The notes below the pieces were generated by a model. The model did no database searches. It saw only the letters and a list, made by a program, of their open reading frames with translations, and was not told the DNA's origin. Source: an uncultured Dysosmobacter sp. (GTDB lineage Bacteria > Bacillota > Clostridia > Oscillospirales > Oscillospiraceae). Taken from it: DNA of 45,180 bases. The translations under genes were made by a program, and so were the position numbers. The stretch covers positions 1 to 45,180 of the forward strand of contig CAKSVQ010000004.1 of the NCBI GenBank assembly GCA_934504065.1. The letters are read 5' to 3'. Shown here in pieces: positions 16,939 through 29,694 of this stretch (within the stretch, counting starts at the first letter, position 1; every line of letters begins with the position of its first letter).

Positions 16939-17946
16939 ATGGAGAAAAAGGTCAAATGGATCGGCGTACTCACCAGCGGCGGAGACGCCCCCGGCATGAA
17001 TGCGGCCGTTCGCGCCGTGGTGCGCACCGCCCTCAGTCAGGGCATTGAATGCGTGGGCATCCGCCGGGGCTGGAACGGCCTCATCAACAGCGACTTCACC
17101 CACATGAGCGCAACCAGCGTCAGCCATATCATCAACACCGGCGGCACCATGCTCTACACCGCCCGCAGCGAGGAGTTTCGGGAGCCCGCAGGCCGGACCA
17201 AGGCCCTTTCCACCTGTAAGCTGCTGGGGCTGGACGGCATTGTGGCCATCGGCGGCGACGGCACGTTCCGCGGCGCGCTGGCGCTGAGCCGTCAGGCCGC
17301 GGAACAAAATCTGGAACTGCAGGTGGTAGGCATCCCCGCCACCATCGACAATGACATCGGCTGCTCCCACTATACCATCGGCTTCGACACCGCCTGCAAC
17401 ACCGCCATCGAATGCGTGGACAAGCTACGCGACACCATGCAGTCCCATGAGCGCTGCTCCGTGGTGGAGGTCATGGGCCGCCACGCCGGGTATCTGGCGC
17501 TGTACGTGGGCATTTCCGTGGGCGCCACCGCCGTACTGATCCCCGAGCGGGAGATGGACTTTGACCGGGACATCATTGAAAAGATTCGGCAGGCGCGGCT
17601 GGCCGGGACCACCCATTTCATGATCGTGGTGGCCGAGGGCGCAGGCAGCGCCGTGGAGATCGGCAAGCGCATCCACGACGAACTGGGCCTGGACCCCCGG
17701 GTCACCGTGCTGGGCCACATCCAGCGGGGCGGCTCCCCCTCCGCCCGCGACCGGGAGACTTCCAGCCGCATGGGCTATCAGGCCGTCATGTCTCTGCTTG
17801 GCCAGCGGGGCAACCGGGTGGTGGTCAGTCAGGACGGCCACGTGACCGACATTGATATGGAAGAGGCCCTGCAAACCACCAAGCCCTTCCCCATGGACCG
17901 CTATCAGGTGCTGGAGGCCCTGTCCTGCCAGCAATCCGACCAGTAA
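16939..17946 (+). CDS. pfkA: ATP-dependent 6-phosphofructokinase
   Basis: This enzyme phosphorylates fructose 6-phosphate to the 1,6-bisphosphate, the committed step of glycolysis. The 335 residues show GGDAPGMN (14-21), GGDGT (105-109) and the catalytic TIDND (135-139). The substrate-binding MGRHAGY and GHIQRGGSPSARDR follow. Glycine in GGDGT, where pyrophosphate-dependent enzymes have GGDD, favours ATP as donor. I use ATG 16939 with GGAAAGGAG upstream; an in-frame ATG at 16861 falls in the promoter. The protein is slightly longer than the usual 319-325 residues. It is monocistronic. Confidence 0.95.
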   Translation: MEKKVKWIGVLTSGGDAPGMNAAVRAVVRTALSQGIECVGIRRGWNGLINSDFTHMSATSVSHIINTGGTMLYTARSEEFREPAGRTKALSTCKLLGLDGIVAIGGDGTFRGALALSRQAAEQNLELQVVGIPATIDNDIGCSHYTIGFDTACNTAIECVDKLRDTMQSHERCSVVEVMGRHAGYLALYVGISVGATAVLIPEREMDFDRDIIEKIRQARLAGTTHFMIVVAEGAGSAVEIGKRIHDELGLDPRVTVLGHIQRGGSPSARDRETSSRMGYQAVMSLLGQRGNRVVVSQDGHVTDIDMEEALQTTKPFPMDRYQVLEALSCQQSDQ

Positions 17947-17975
17947 TCAAAAAAGTGGCAGAGCCACTTTTTTGA
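17947..17975. terminator. Stop-proximal GTGGC/GCCAC hairpin after pfkA
   Basis: A 13-bp perfect stem around a 3-base loop begins at the base after the pfkA stop. Both strands carry a T-run. It resembles the first hairpin of the 183-bp repeat described elsewhere in this list. Confidence 0.8.
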
Positions 17976-18037
17976 GAAGATTTCGCTGTTTTTACATCTC
18001 CGGACGTGATATACTGTGAGACTCTTTCCGCAAGTTC

Positions 18038-18075
18038 AAAGCGCCCTCTCCGAAAAACGGAGAGGGCGCTTTTGC
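18038..18075. terminator. Bidirectional terminator between pfkA and gltD
   Basis: A 15-bp perfect stem (18038-18052 with 18058-18072) with an AAAAA loop separates the convergent transcripts. Confidence 0.85.
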
Positions 18076-18094
18076 TATTGGTTGTTATGGTTTC

Positions 18095-19495
18095 TTACAC
18101 GGTCTCCACAAGGTTGGTATATCCGGTGAGATAGGCGTCCACTTCGGCGGCGGCACTGCGGCCCTCGGCAATGGCCCAGACCACCAGCGACTGGCCCCGG
18201 CGCATATCTCCGGCGGCAAAAACCTTTTCCACACTGGTGGAAAAGCGCCCCTCCGGCGTTGTCACGGTCCTGCCCGCCTCCACGCCGAAGGCCTGACACA
18301 CGTCCTCCCGGCACCCGGCAAAGCCAGTGGCGCCGATGAGCAGGCCGCAGGGCAGTGTGTCGCCCCCGGAGGTCACCACCCCGGTCAGCACGCCCTGCTT
18401 ATCCCGCAGCAACCTTTGCACTTGCACGCCGAAGCGGCGGGGATCATGCCCCGTGACGGCCAACGCCTCTTCATGGGCATAGTCCATGGGCAGCGCACCG
18501 TCGGGGCCGCGATAGTCGCTCTCCGGACGGCGGACCAGCTGGGTGACGGAACGGCATCCCTCCCGCAGGGCGGTGGCCACGCAGTCGCTGGCGGTGTCGC
18601 CCGTGCCGATGATGACCACGTCCAGTCCCTCCGCTGCAGGCACAGCAGGAGCCTTTCCGAACTGGTGGCGCTCCACGGCGGCCTTGAGGTACTCCGTGCC
18701 GTAATACACGCCGCCGTCCGCTTCGCCCTCCAGTCCCAGCGGGCGGGGCTTGCCCGCGCCGCAGCACAGCACCACCGCGTCATATTCCTTCAAAAGCCGC
18801 TGGGCAGTCTGTGGGTCGGCGGCGTCCACGCCGCACACGAAGCTCACACCCTCGTCGGTCATCAGCTCCACCCGGCGGGAAACCACGCTTTTGGGCAGCT
18901 TCATGTTGGGGATGCCATAGGTCAAAAGTCCGCCGGGCCGTTCCTCCCGCTCGATCACAGTGACGGAGTGCCCCCGGTGGTTCAGTTGGTCCGCCGCCGC
19001 AAGGCCTGCGGGGCCGGAGCCCACCACGCACACCTTCTTGCCCGACCACTGGGGCGGGCGGCGGCATTTGACGGTCTTTTCCGCAAAGGCCTCCTCAATG
19101 ATGCAAAGCTCGTTGTCCCGGACGGTGACGGGGCTGCCGTAAATGCCGCAGATGCAGCTTTTTTCGCACAGCGCCGGGCATACCCGGCCCGTGAACTCCG
19201 GGAAGTTGTTGGTCTTCAGCAGTCGGCTCAGCGCGTGGGCGCGGTTTCCGGCATAGATCATGTCGTTCCACTCGGGGATCAGGTTGTGCAGAGGGCAGCC
19301 AAAGGGCTTGCCCTCAAACACGATGCCCGCCTGACAGTAAGGCACGCCGCAGTTCATGCACCGTCCGCCCTGCTGGGCCCGTTCTTCATCCGGCAGCGGA
19401 AGGCGGAATTCCTCCCAGTCCCGCACGCGCTCTTCGGGAGGGCGGTGCGTTTCGTCTTTCCGGACGTATTCCAAAAATCCTGTTGTCTTTCCCAT
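18095..19495 (-). CDS. gltD: Glutamate synthase (NADPH), small subunit
   Basis: GltD takes electrons from NADPH through FAD to GltB for glutamate formation from glutamine and 2-oxoglutarate. The 466-residue protein begins with a cysteine-rich iron-sulfur region ([12 protein letters not shown], then [12 protein letters not shown]). An FAD Rossmann loop ([14 protein letters not shown]) and an NADPH loop ([10 protein letters not shown]) follow. The length agrees with the beta-subunit family. It lies 18 bases downstream of gltB in the same operon and ends near a bidirectional terminator. Confidence 0.95.
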   Translation of the reverse strand: MGKTTGFLEYVRKDETHRPPEERVRDWEEFRLPLPDEERAQQGGRCMNCGVPYCQAGIVFEGKPFGCPLHNLIPEWNDMIYAGNRAHALSRLLKTNNFPEFTGRVCPALCEKSCICGIYGSPVTVRDNELCIIEEAFAEKTVKCRRPPQWSGKKVCVVGSGPAGLAAADQLNHRGHSVTVIEREERPGGLLTYGIPNMKLPKSVVSRRVELMTDEGVSFVCGVDAADPQTAQRLLKEYDAVVLCCGAGKPRPLGLEGEADGGVYYGTEYLKAAVERHQFGKAPAVPAAEGLDVVIIGTGDTASDCVATALREGCRSVTQLVRRPESDYRGPDGALPMDYAHEEALAVTGHDPRRFGVQVQRLLRDKQGVLTGVVTSGGDTLPCGLLIGATGFAGCREDVCQAFGVEAGRTVTTPEGRFSTSVEKVFAAGDMRRGQSLVVWAIAEGRSAAAEVDAYLTGYTNLVETV

Positions 19496-19513
19496 TGTGT
19501 TCGCCCTCCTTTC

Positions 19514-24043
<4,530 letters not shown>

Positions 24044-24122
24044 GGGGATCACTCCAATCCTTTGGTATTCAGGGGCCGCGCCCCTGTTTGATTGCATAGG
24101 GTTCCGCGCGCAGGCGCGGGGA

Positions 24123-24659
24123 TCACTGATAGGAAGCTAAAATGTACTGCGCGGTCTCATAGAGTTTCATGCCGTTATCCATGCTGCGCTTTTGCAAAAA
24201 GCGGTGGGCTTCGGCTTCCGTCATGCGGTTCACGTCCATCAAAAGCTCCTTGGCGTCGCGGATGAGCTTCTGCTCTTCCTCCCGCCGCTTGGGAGGCGGA
24301 TGGCGCAGGTTCTTTTCCTCAAAGCGGCGCAGCATATCCAGCGTTGCGAAAAAGTCAGAGCGGGCGGCGGGCGTTGGCAGCTTGTAGAGGTTTTCTCCCT
24401 CGCACAGGTCCAGATTCACCGCCGAGGATACCACCAGCAGCACGGCGCAGCCCCGCAGGTCGGCGGCCAGATCGCCTGCGGTCATGTCCCGCAGCTTGAA
24501 GCCGCACACCACAATGGCGCTGCCCAGCTTATGGGCAGTGCGGATGACCTCCGCACCGGAGGTGCAGCAGGCGGCGCAGCCCCATCCATCAGAGCTCAGC
24601 AGCCGCAGGATACGCTTTTGCGCCTCTTCGTTGGCAAAGGCTACCACCAGTCTGTCCAC
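24123..24659 (-). CDS. ANTAR-domain transcription antiterminator (NitR-like)
   Basis: This is an RNA-binding regulator of 178 residues. Residues about 1-105 look like a receiver domain, but the usual phospho-acceptor position is occupied by Cys52 (IVVCGFKLRD), so it is probably a pseudo-receiver. A coiled-coil stretch is followed by an ANTAR domain (about 128-175: AKELLMDVNRMTEAEAHRFL). The start is GTG at 24659, with AAGGAGGG 7 bases upstream. It lies between glnA and gltB on one strand. ANTAR proteins bind paired RNA hairpins and prevent termination, and clostridial NitR is linked to glnA. By position this one probably controls the glnA leader and/or gltB. Confidence 0.85.
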   Translation of the reverse strand: MDRLVVAFANEEAQKRILRLLSSDGWGCAACCTSGAEVIRTAHKLGSAIVVCGFKLRDMTAGDLAADLRGCAVLLVVSSAVNLDLCEGENLYKLPTPAARSDFFATLDMLRRFEEKNLRHPPPKRREEEQKLIRDAKELLMDVNRMTEAEAHRFLQKRSMDNGMKLYETAQYILASYQ

Positions 24660-24689
24660 AGCGCATCCCTCCTTTTTCGCTTGCGCGGC

Positions 24690-26021
24690 TTAGTAGGTCA
24701 CAAGATATTTATCGATCTCCCACTGGGAAACCTGCGTGCGGTATTCCTCCCACTCCCGGAGCTTGCCGTTGATATACTGGGCGGAGGCGTGGGGACCCAG
24801 CGCGTCCAGCACCACGCGGTCCTTCTGCATGGCGAAGATGGCGGACTCCAGTGTGCCGGGCAGGCTGCAAATGCCCTTGGCCGCCCGGGCCTCCGGCGTC
24901 ATGGCGTAAATATTTTCCGCGATCTCCGGCGGCGGGGTCAGCTTCCGCTCCAGACCGTCCAGTCCCGCGGCAAGGCAGGCGGCAAACACCAGATAGGGGT
25001 TGCAGGATGGGTCGGGGCTGCGCAGCTCCACCCGGGTGCCCTGCGCCCGGGGCGCCGGAATGCGGATGAGCGCGGAGCGGTTGGAGGAGGACCACGCGGT
25101 ATAGCAGGGGGCCTCATAGCCCGGCACCAGCCGCTTATAGGAGTTCACCAGCGGATTTGTCAGCGCGCAGAAGCCCTGCACGTGCTCCAAAAGCCCCGCG
25201 ATAAACTGATAGGCAAGGGTGGAAAGCTGAGAGGGCGCGGCAGGGTCAAAGAACACATTCTTCCCGTCCTTGAAAAGGGACATGTTGATGTGCATGCCGC
25301 TGCCGGAGGCGCCGAACACCGGCTTTGGCATGAAGGTGGCGTGCAGGCCGTTTTTCTGGGTCAGCGTCTTCACCGCCAGCTTGAAGGTCATGATGTTGTC
25401 GGCAGCCCGGAGGGCGTCGGCATACTTGAAGTCGATCTCATGCTGTCCGGCGGCCACCTCATGGTGGCTGGCTTCGATCTCAAAGCCCATCTCTTCCAGA
25501 GAAAGGCAGATCTCCCGGCGGGTGCTCTCGCCGTGGTCCAGCGGGCCGAGATCAAAATACCCGGCCTCGTCGCTGGTGCGGGTGGTGGGGCGGCCGTCCT
25601 CGTCGGTCTGGAAGAGGAAGAATTCCAGCTCCGGTCCCGCGTTGAAGGTATAGCCCATGCGTTCGGCCCGCTGCAGCACCCGTTTGAGCACGTTCCGAGG
25701 GTCACCTGCAAAGGGGGTGCCGTCGGGGTTATGCACCTCGCAGATCAGCCGGGCCACCTTGCCGTACTGCGGCCGCCACGGCAAAATAGCAAAGGTGTCC
25801 AGATCAGGATAAAGGTACTGGTCAGACTCCTCAATGCGGACAAAACCCTCGATGGAGCTGCCGTCCATCATGATCTCGTTGTCCAGCGCCCTCTGGATCT
25901 GGGAGGCGGTGATGGCCACGTTTTTCAGCTGGCCGAAAATATCGGTGAACTGCATCCGGATGAACTGCACATCCTCGTCCTCCACCAGACGGAGGATGTC
26001 CTCCTTGGTATATCTGCCCAT
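24690..26021 (-). CDS. glnA: Glutamine synthetase, type I
   Basis: This enzyme makes glutamine from glutamate, ammonia and ATP in the cytoplasm. The 443 residues match the shorter GSI-alpha group of Firmicutes. Recognisable motifs are [16 protein letters not shown] near residue 50, the ATP/glutamate region ([22 protein letters not shown]) and [17 protein letters not shown]. It is first in a minus-strand operon with the ANTAR gene 30 bases downstream, then gltB and gltD, i.e. the complete GS-GOGAT ammonia assimilation route. GGAAAGGAG precedes the ATG at 26021. Confidence 0.96.
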   Translation of the reverse strand: MGRYTKEDILRLVEDEDVQFIRMQFTDIFGQLKNVAITASQIQRALDNEIMMDGSSIEGFVRIEESDQYLYPDLDTFAILPWRPQYGKVARLICEVHNPDGTPFAGDPRNVLKRVLQRAERMGYTFNAGPELEFFLFQTDEDGRPTTRTSDEAGYFDLGPLDHGESTRREICLSLEEMGFEIEASHHEVAAGQHEIDFKYADALRAADNIMTFKLAVKTLTQKNGLHATFMPKPVFGASGSGMHINMSLFKDGKNVFFDPAAPSQLSTLAYQFIAGLLEHVQGFCALTNPLVNSYKRLVPGYEAPCYTAWSSSNRSALIRIPAPRAQGTRVELRSPDPSCNPYLVFAACLAAGLDGLERKLTPPPEIAENIYAMTPEARAAKGICSLPGTLESAIFAMQKDRVVLDALGPHASAQYINGKLREWEEYRTQVSQWEIDKYLVTY

Positions 26022-26086
26022 AAGCGGTCTCCTTTCCAGATCAAGGCAAAATTTTAACGCTTTAAAGCGGATGTTCGCAGGAATAC

Positions 26087-26128
26087 AAAAAATGAGCGCA
26101 GACGACCCGAGAGGGGGCGCCCTTGCTC
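26087..26128 (-). terminator. Candidate intrinsic terminator in the glnA leader
   Basis: On the minus strand an 11-base arm (26118-26128) pairs with 26094-26104 as 4 bp plus 5 bp around a small internal loop, followed by ATTTTTTG. It lies between the glnA promoter and gene. Competing pairings with the GAGAG/CTCTC stretch exist, so it could be an antitermination switch for the ANTAR protein. The canonical A1/G4 hexaloops were not found by eye. Confidence 0.45.
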
Positions 26129-26140
26129 TCTCTTGAAAGG

Positions 26141-26170
26141 ATTATACGAGCAGAAAACCCGCTCTGTCAA
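26141..26170 (-). promoter_or_regulatory. Promoter of the glnA-ANTAR-gltBD operon
   Basis: On the minus strand TTGACA (26165-26170), an 18-base spacer and TATAAT (26141-26146), both perfect boxes. The leader to glnA is about 113 bases. The -35 box lies inside the hairpin at 26154-26198. Confidence 0.85.
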
Positions 26171-26198
26171 CGGGTTTTGCCCGTACAGAGCGGGTTTT
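26154..26198 (-). terminator. Terminator of spoVAD overlapping the glnA promoter
   Basis: Perfect 14-base arms (26154-26167 and 26185-26198) enclose a smaller 5-bp stem. Read on the minus strand it ends in GGGTTTTC. It lies 84 bases after the spoVAD stop and contains the glnA -35 element. Confidence 0.75.
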
Positions 26199-26282
26199 CG
26201 CCAGATTTCGGGGACTTTTCTAAATCAGGCCGCCCCCGGAAAAAAAGGTTTGTGCAATTTCCATACGCGCAAAAATGTTTTC

Positions 26283-27311
26283 TCACCGCGCACAGAGCTT
26301 CTCACTGGAAATACAGACTGCGTGGCAGATGCCGGGGATGGACTGGCCCTGAAAGCTGGAGGTGGGCGAGAGCAGCGCCCCGGTGGGAGCAAAGAGGATG
26401 CGCCGCCATTTCCCCGCCTGCAGCCCCGGCAGCAGATACCCGTTCAGCACCGCCGCCGAGCACCCGCAGCCCGAGGCCCCGGCGTGCATATCCTGCGCCT
26501 CCCGGTCGTAGAGCAGCATCCCGCAGTCGCAGAAGCGCTCGTCCGTGTCCACCCCGCCCCGGGAAAAGAAGTCCCGCACGATCCCGTGGCCCAGCTCGCC
26601 CAGATCCCCGGTGACCACCAGATCAAAGTCCTTGAAGGAGGTGCGGGTATCCCGGAAAAAAGCGGAAAGGGTGTCATACGCGGCAGGAGCCATGGCCGCC
26701 CCCATGTTGTTGGCATCGCGGATGCCCATATCCACGATCTTCCCGCAGGTGACATGGGTGATATACGGCCCGTCCCCCTCCGCCGCCAGCACGGTGCACC
26801 CGGCCGCGGTGGCCGTCCACTGCGCCGTGGGCGGGCGCTGGCTGCCGTAGGGCACCGGCATCCGGTACTGCCGCTCCGCCGTGCAGAAGTGGGAGCTGGT
26901 TACGGCAGCAGTGCGGCGGGCATAGCCGCCGTCGATCATCAGCGCCGCCAGCGACAGCCCCTCTCCCATAGTGGAGCAGGCGCCGTACAGCCCGTAAAAG
27001 GGGATGCCCAGCTCCCGCAGACCGAAAGCGGAACCGATGCACTGGTTCAAAAGGTCCCCGGCAAAAATATAATCCAGATCACCGGGGCGCAGCCCCGCCT
27101 TTTCCAGCGCCCGCTGCACCACCCGCTTCTGCATGGCAGACTCCGCCTTTTCCCATGTCTTTTCCCCGAAAAAGGAATCGTCGCTCAATTCGTCAAAATA
27201 GCCGGAGAGCGGCCCCCGTCCCTCCTGCCGCCCGCCGATGTTGGCACAGGCCGCCACCGCCGGGGGATGGGCCAGAGCAACCGTGCGCCTGCCGACCCGT
27301 TTTTCGTTCAT
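26283..27311 (-). CDS. spoVAD: Stage V sporulation protein AD
   Basis: SpoVAD is the thiolase-fold component of the SpoVA channel that carries dipicolinic acid into the forespore. The 342 residues start GRRTVALAHPPAVA and include AGDLLNQCIGSAFGLR, GLYGACSTMGEGL and VVTGDLGELGHGIVRDFF, all typical of the family. The start is ATG 27311 with GGGAGGG upstream; the longer open frame runs through repeat and terminator sequence. The usual neighbours spoVAC and spoVAE are not adjacent, so the gene is isolated here. A sigma-G-like promoter lies at 27345-27374, consistent with expression in the forespore. Confidence 0.92.
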   Translation of the reverse strand: MNEKRVGRRTVALAHPPAVAACANIGGRQEGRGPLSGYFDELSDDSFFGEKTWEKAESAMQKRVVQRALEKAGLRPGDLDYIFAGDLLNQCIGSAFGLRELGIPFYGLYGACSTMGEGLSLAALMIDGGYARRTAAVTSSHFCTAERQYRMPVPYGSQRPPTAQWTATAAGCTVLAAEGDGPYITHVTCGKIVDMGIRDANNMGAAMAPAAYDTLSAFFRDTRTSFKDFDLVVTGDLGELGHGIVRDFFSRGGVDTDERFCDCGMLLYDREAQDMHAGASGCGCSAAVLNGYLLPGLQAGKWRRILFAPTGALLSPTSSFQGQSIPGICHAVCISSEKLCAR

Positions 27312-27344
27312 GCCGATCCCTCCCGATCTTCCTCGTTTCCCCCG

Positions 27345-27374
27345 TAGTGTGCGCAGAAAACGGAAATCCATGCA
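27345..27374 (-). promoter_or_regulatory. Sigma-G-like promoter of spoVAD
   Basis: On the minus strand TGCATG, a 17-base spacer and CACACTA; the sigma-G consensus is roughly TGHATR and CATACTA, so one -10 base differs. It lies about 35 bases upstream of the start codon. Confidence 0.5.
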
Positions 27375-27378
27375 GCAA

Positions 27379-27408
27379 AAACGCCCGCCGCCCTTTTTCG
27401 GGCGGCGG
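27379..27408 (-). terminator. Terminator between the NUDIX operon and spoVAD
   Basis: A 9-bp GC stem (27385-27393 with 27400-27408) is followed on the minus strand by GCG and a run of five T. It ends the transcript that has passed through repeat copy A. Confidence 0.7.
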
Positions 27409-27420
27409 ACACAGCTTGGC

Positions 27421-27602
27421 AAAAAAGCCTCGCAGAGTTTCATGTCCGAAGACATGAAAGATGTGTAATCTGTTTTCTGCCGCGACATGCGCGTGGCAGA
27501 AAACTCCTTACGCGGAGCGTGTGTCGAAATGGACGCAGAGCGGCCATGAGGCACAGAGCGCAGCGAATCCTCCTCGAAAAAGTGGCAAAGCCACTTTTTC
27601 GA
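27421..27602 (-). repeat. 183-bp structured repeat, copy A
   Basis: This non-coding sequence matches the reverse complement of 33916-34098 over its whole length. It is oriented on the minus strand and begins 5 bases after the NUDIX stop. In that order it contains a GTGGC/GCCAC hairpin (27574-27602), conserved single-strand blocks, an ATGG/CCAT hairpin, a TTTTCTGCC/GGCAGAAAA hairpin, a CATGTC/GACATG hairpin and a terminal CTTTTTT run. The stems differ from copy B by paired changes that keep base pairing. Confidence 0.88.
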
Positions 27603-27607
27603 AAGCT

Positions 27608-28126
27608 CTACTTCGTGGGAAAACCGAAGGTATCCTGCATGGAAAAAAGGAAGCGCAGAAATCCCGGCGGATAGGGGATAAAGGTCCCGTCCTCCGCCAT
27701 CCGCTCCGCCTCCTCCAGCGTCACCCAGCGCACGGCGTCCACTTCTTCCTTTTGCAGCGTCAGCGCTGTCTCGTCGATCTCCCGCTTGACGATATAAAAA
27801 TCATCAAAGCCCCCGGCGAAGTTCACCGTCACCGACGGACGCACGTCGGAAAGGTCCAGCGCATAGCCCAGTTCCTCCCGGAACTCCCGCTCCGCGCCCT
27901 GTCGGCTGGTCTCGCCCGCGTCTACGCCGCCGCCCACGCTCACGTCCCAGTATCCCGGCCAGATGCGCTTTTCCGCCGTCCGCTTCTGCACCAGCAGCTG
28001 CCCGCGCCCGTTGAACACGCACACGTGCACCACCATGCGGTATTCCCCCGCTTCCTTGGGGGCATGGCGCTCTGCCGTCTTCCCCAGCGGGACGCGGTTT
28101 TCATCGTAAAGATCCACCAGTTCCAT
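27608..28126 (-). CDS. NUDIX hydrolase, IPP-isomerase-like branch
   Basis: This is a cytoplasmic diphosphate hydrolase of about 172 residues with a full Nudix box, GGVDAGETSRQGAEREFREELG (G-x5-E-x7-RE-x2-EE-x-G). The early stretch LVDLYDENRVPLG, with a metal-binding region around VVHVCVFN, is shared with the YfcD/IPP isomerase-like branch. Two adjacent ATGs exist (28129 and 28126). The inner one has the better spacing from AAGGAGG. It is the last gene of the yedF operon, and repeat copy A starts just after its stop. The substrate is unknown. Confidence 0.88.
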   Translation of the reverse strand: MELVDLYDENRVPLGKTAERHAPKEAGEYRMVVHVCVFNGRGQLLVQKRTAEKRIWPGYWDVSVGGGVDAGETSRQGAEREFREELGYALDLSDVRPSVTVNFAGGFDDFYIVKREIDETALTLQKEEVDAVRWVTLEEAERMAEDGTFIPYPPGFLRFLFSMQDTFGFPTK

Positions 28127-28138
28127 CATGCTTCCTCC

Positions 28139-28306
28139 TTATTGCCTGCGCGCGGTGGCGTAATCGTCGCCCCGGCGGTAAAAGGGGCAGGCGTTGTTGG
28201 CGCTGCGCAAAAACCGCTCCATTTCATCTTCGTCCAGATCCATGGTGCAGTAAAAGCTCTCCGTTTCGTCATCATAGTCGTAATGCACGCATTCCTCGCA
28301 GTTCAT
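28139..28306 (-). CDS. Small four-cysteine protein, DUF6472-like
   Basis: A 55-residue acidic protein with Cys3, Cys6, Cys20 and Cys40, the stretch MNCEECVHYDYDDE at its start, and LDEDEMERFL in the middle. The cysteines could bind a metal or iron-sulfur centre. GAGGGGAG lies before ATG 28306. It fits exactly between the DUF3343 gene (13-base gap) and the NUDIX gene (about 12-base gap) on the same strand, which supports it as real. I recall similar small clostridial proteins as DUF6472 but cannot confirm it here; the function is unknown. Confidence 0.72.
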   Translation of the reverse strand: MNCEECVHYDYDDETESFYCTMDLDEDEMERFLRSANNACPFYRRGDDYATARRQ

Positions 28307-28319
28307 ACCGCTTCTCCCC

Positions 28320-28556
28320 TCAAATCAAAACTGAATACACACCGTCAATCATCAGGCGGTGGGCGATCACGGTCTGCTCCACCTGCTCCCGCGCCTCCGA
28401 CGGGGCGCTCCAGCACATTCCGCACCCGGCGGTGATGCTGCGGGGCACCGGGATCAGTCGCCCCGGCACGCCCTCCTGCCCGCACACCCGCTCCATGGCC
28501 ATGGCCCCGGCGGTGGTGCGGAACGTCACCACGCACCGCTCCTCCTTCTGCCGCAT
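28320..28556 (-). CDS. DUF3343 (putative Se/S carrier-like) protein
   Basis: A 78-residue protein with the family pattern CVVTFRTTAGAMAME, then PGRLIPVPRSITAGCGMCW. Cys45 and Cys48 in AGCGMCW could carry sulfur or selenium. The start is ATG 28556, one base after the stop of the cysteine desulfurase-like gene. Proteins of this family commonly occur beside YedF and EF2568-type aminotransferases, as here. That supports a role in sulfur/selenium relay; the reaction is not established. Confidence 0.82.
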   Translation of the reverse strand: MRQKEERCVVTFRTTAGAMAMERVCGQEGVPGRLIPVPRSITAGCGMCWSAPSEAREQVEQTVIAHRLMIDGVYSVLI

Positions 28557-28557
28557 C

Positions 28558-29694
28558 TCATTCCTCCGCCAGAATGCGGACGGCCTCCGCCGCCGCATCC
28601 GTCTCCTCTTCCGTGGAGAAATACGACCACGAAAAGCGAACGATACCCTGATCCTCCGTGCCCAGCGCCCGGTGCAGTCGGGGGGCGCAGTGCGCGCCCG
28701 GACGGGTGGCCACGCCGAAGCGCTGGGTCAGCTCGTCGGATACCTCGCTGGAATCCGCATCGCCAATGTTCAGCGACACGATAGGCGCCCGCAGCGCCGC
28801 ACCATAGTCCCCGTACAGCTTCACGCCGGGTACCGTGCGCACTCGCTCATAAAACCGACGGGCCAGTGCCATCTCATGGGCGCGGACAGCGTCCAGCCCC
28901 ACGCTGTTTAAAAAGTCCACCGCCGCAGAAAGCCCCGCAAGGCCGTGGCTGTTCAGCGTACCCGCCTCCAGCCGGGTGGGGTATTCCTCCGGCTGGGTGG
29001 GAAGAAAGCTCTGCACACCCGTGCCGCCCACGGCAAAGGGGCGAATGTCCACGCCCTCCCGCAGGCACAGCCCTCCGGTGCCCTGCGGCCCCAGCAGGCT
29101 CTTGTGCCCGGTAAAGCACACCACGTCAACGCCCCAGCCTTCCATGTCGATGGGGGCAAAGCCCGCCGTCTGGGAAGCATCCAGCACGAATAGCAGCCCA
29201 TGCTCCCGGCAGAATCTCCCCACCTCTGCCGCGTCCACCATGTCTCCCGTCAGGTTGGAGGCATGGGTGCACACCACGGCCCGGGTGTTGGGCCGCAGCA
29301 GCCCGGAAAGCCCCGCAAGGTCGATGCACCCCGCCCTGTCGGCGGGCAGGAAATCCACGCTGCCTCCCTGCTGCGCAAGGCGGTAAAGGGGGCGGAGCAC
29401 GGAGTTATGCTCCAGATCGGTGGAGATCACATGGTCCCCCGCCCCGAACAGCCCGCTGATGGCAATGTTCAGCGCCATGGTGGAGTTGGGTGTGAAGCAC
29501 ACATGGTCGGCCCGGGCACAGTGAAACAGCGCCGCCAGCTTTTCCCGCAGGCCATAGACCGTCCGGGCAGCGGCCAGCGCCTCTGGGTGGACGCCCCGGC
29601 CGCAGTTGCCCCAGTCCTCCATGGCCGCCGCCACCGCCTCGGCCACACCGGGGGGCTTGGGACGAGAGGTAGCGGCGTTGTCCAGATAGATCAC
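28558..29694 (-). CDS. Cysteine desulfurase family aminotransferase class V (EF2568 type)
   Basis: This PLP enzyme probably withdraws sulfur or selenium from cysteine/selenocysteine. The 378-residue protein starts MIYLDNAATSRPKP and has the PLP lysine in TGHKSLLGPQG. A conserved cysteine lies in RPGAHCAPRLH, aligned with the reactive Cys of SufS-type desulfurases. It overlaps yedF by 4 bases and is followed by DUF3343. It lacks an iscU/sufU partner nearby, so it is less likely to serve general Fe-S assembly. Confidence 0.88.
   Translation of the reverse strand: MIYLDNAATSRPKPPGVAEAVAAAMEDWGNCGRGVHPEALAAARTVYGLREKLAALFHCARADHVCFTPNSTMALNIAISGLFGAGDHVISTDLEHNSVLRPLYRLAQQGGSVDFLPADRAGCIDLAGLSGLLRPNTRAVVCTHASNLTGDMVDAAEVGRFCREHGLLFVLDASQTAGFAPIDMEGWGVDVVCFTGHKSLLGPQGTGGLCLREGVDIRPFAVGGTGVQSFLPTQPEEYPTRLEAGTLNSHGLAGLSAAVDFLNSVGLDAVRAHEMALARRFYERVRTVPGVKLYGDYGAALRAPIVSLNIGDADSSEVSDELTQRFGVATRPGAHCAPRLHRALGTEDQGIVRFSWSYFSTEEETDAAAEAVRILAEE

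Noticed and set aside
24044..24122. Two GC hairpins between the ANTAR gene and gltB as an ANTAR target
   Set aside because: The stems exist, but the loops do not show the A1/G4 hexaloop pattern and no terminator follows, so no separate claim is made.
27421..27554. N-terminal extension of spoVAD through repeat copy A
   Set aside because: The frame stays open only by chance; a terminator and a sigma-G-like promoter lie between, and the family start is at 27311.
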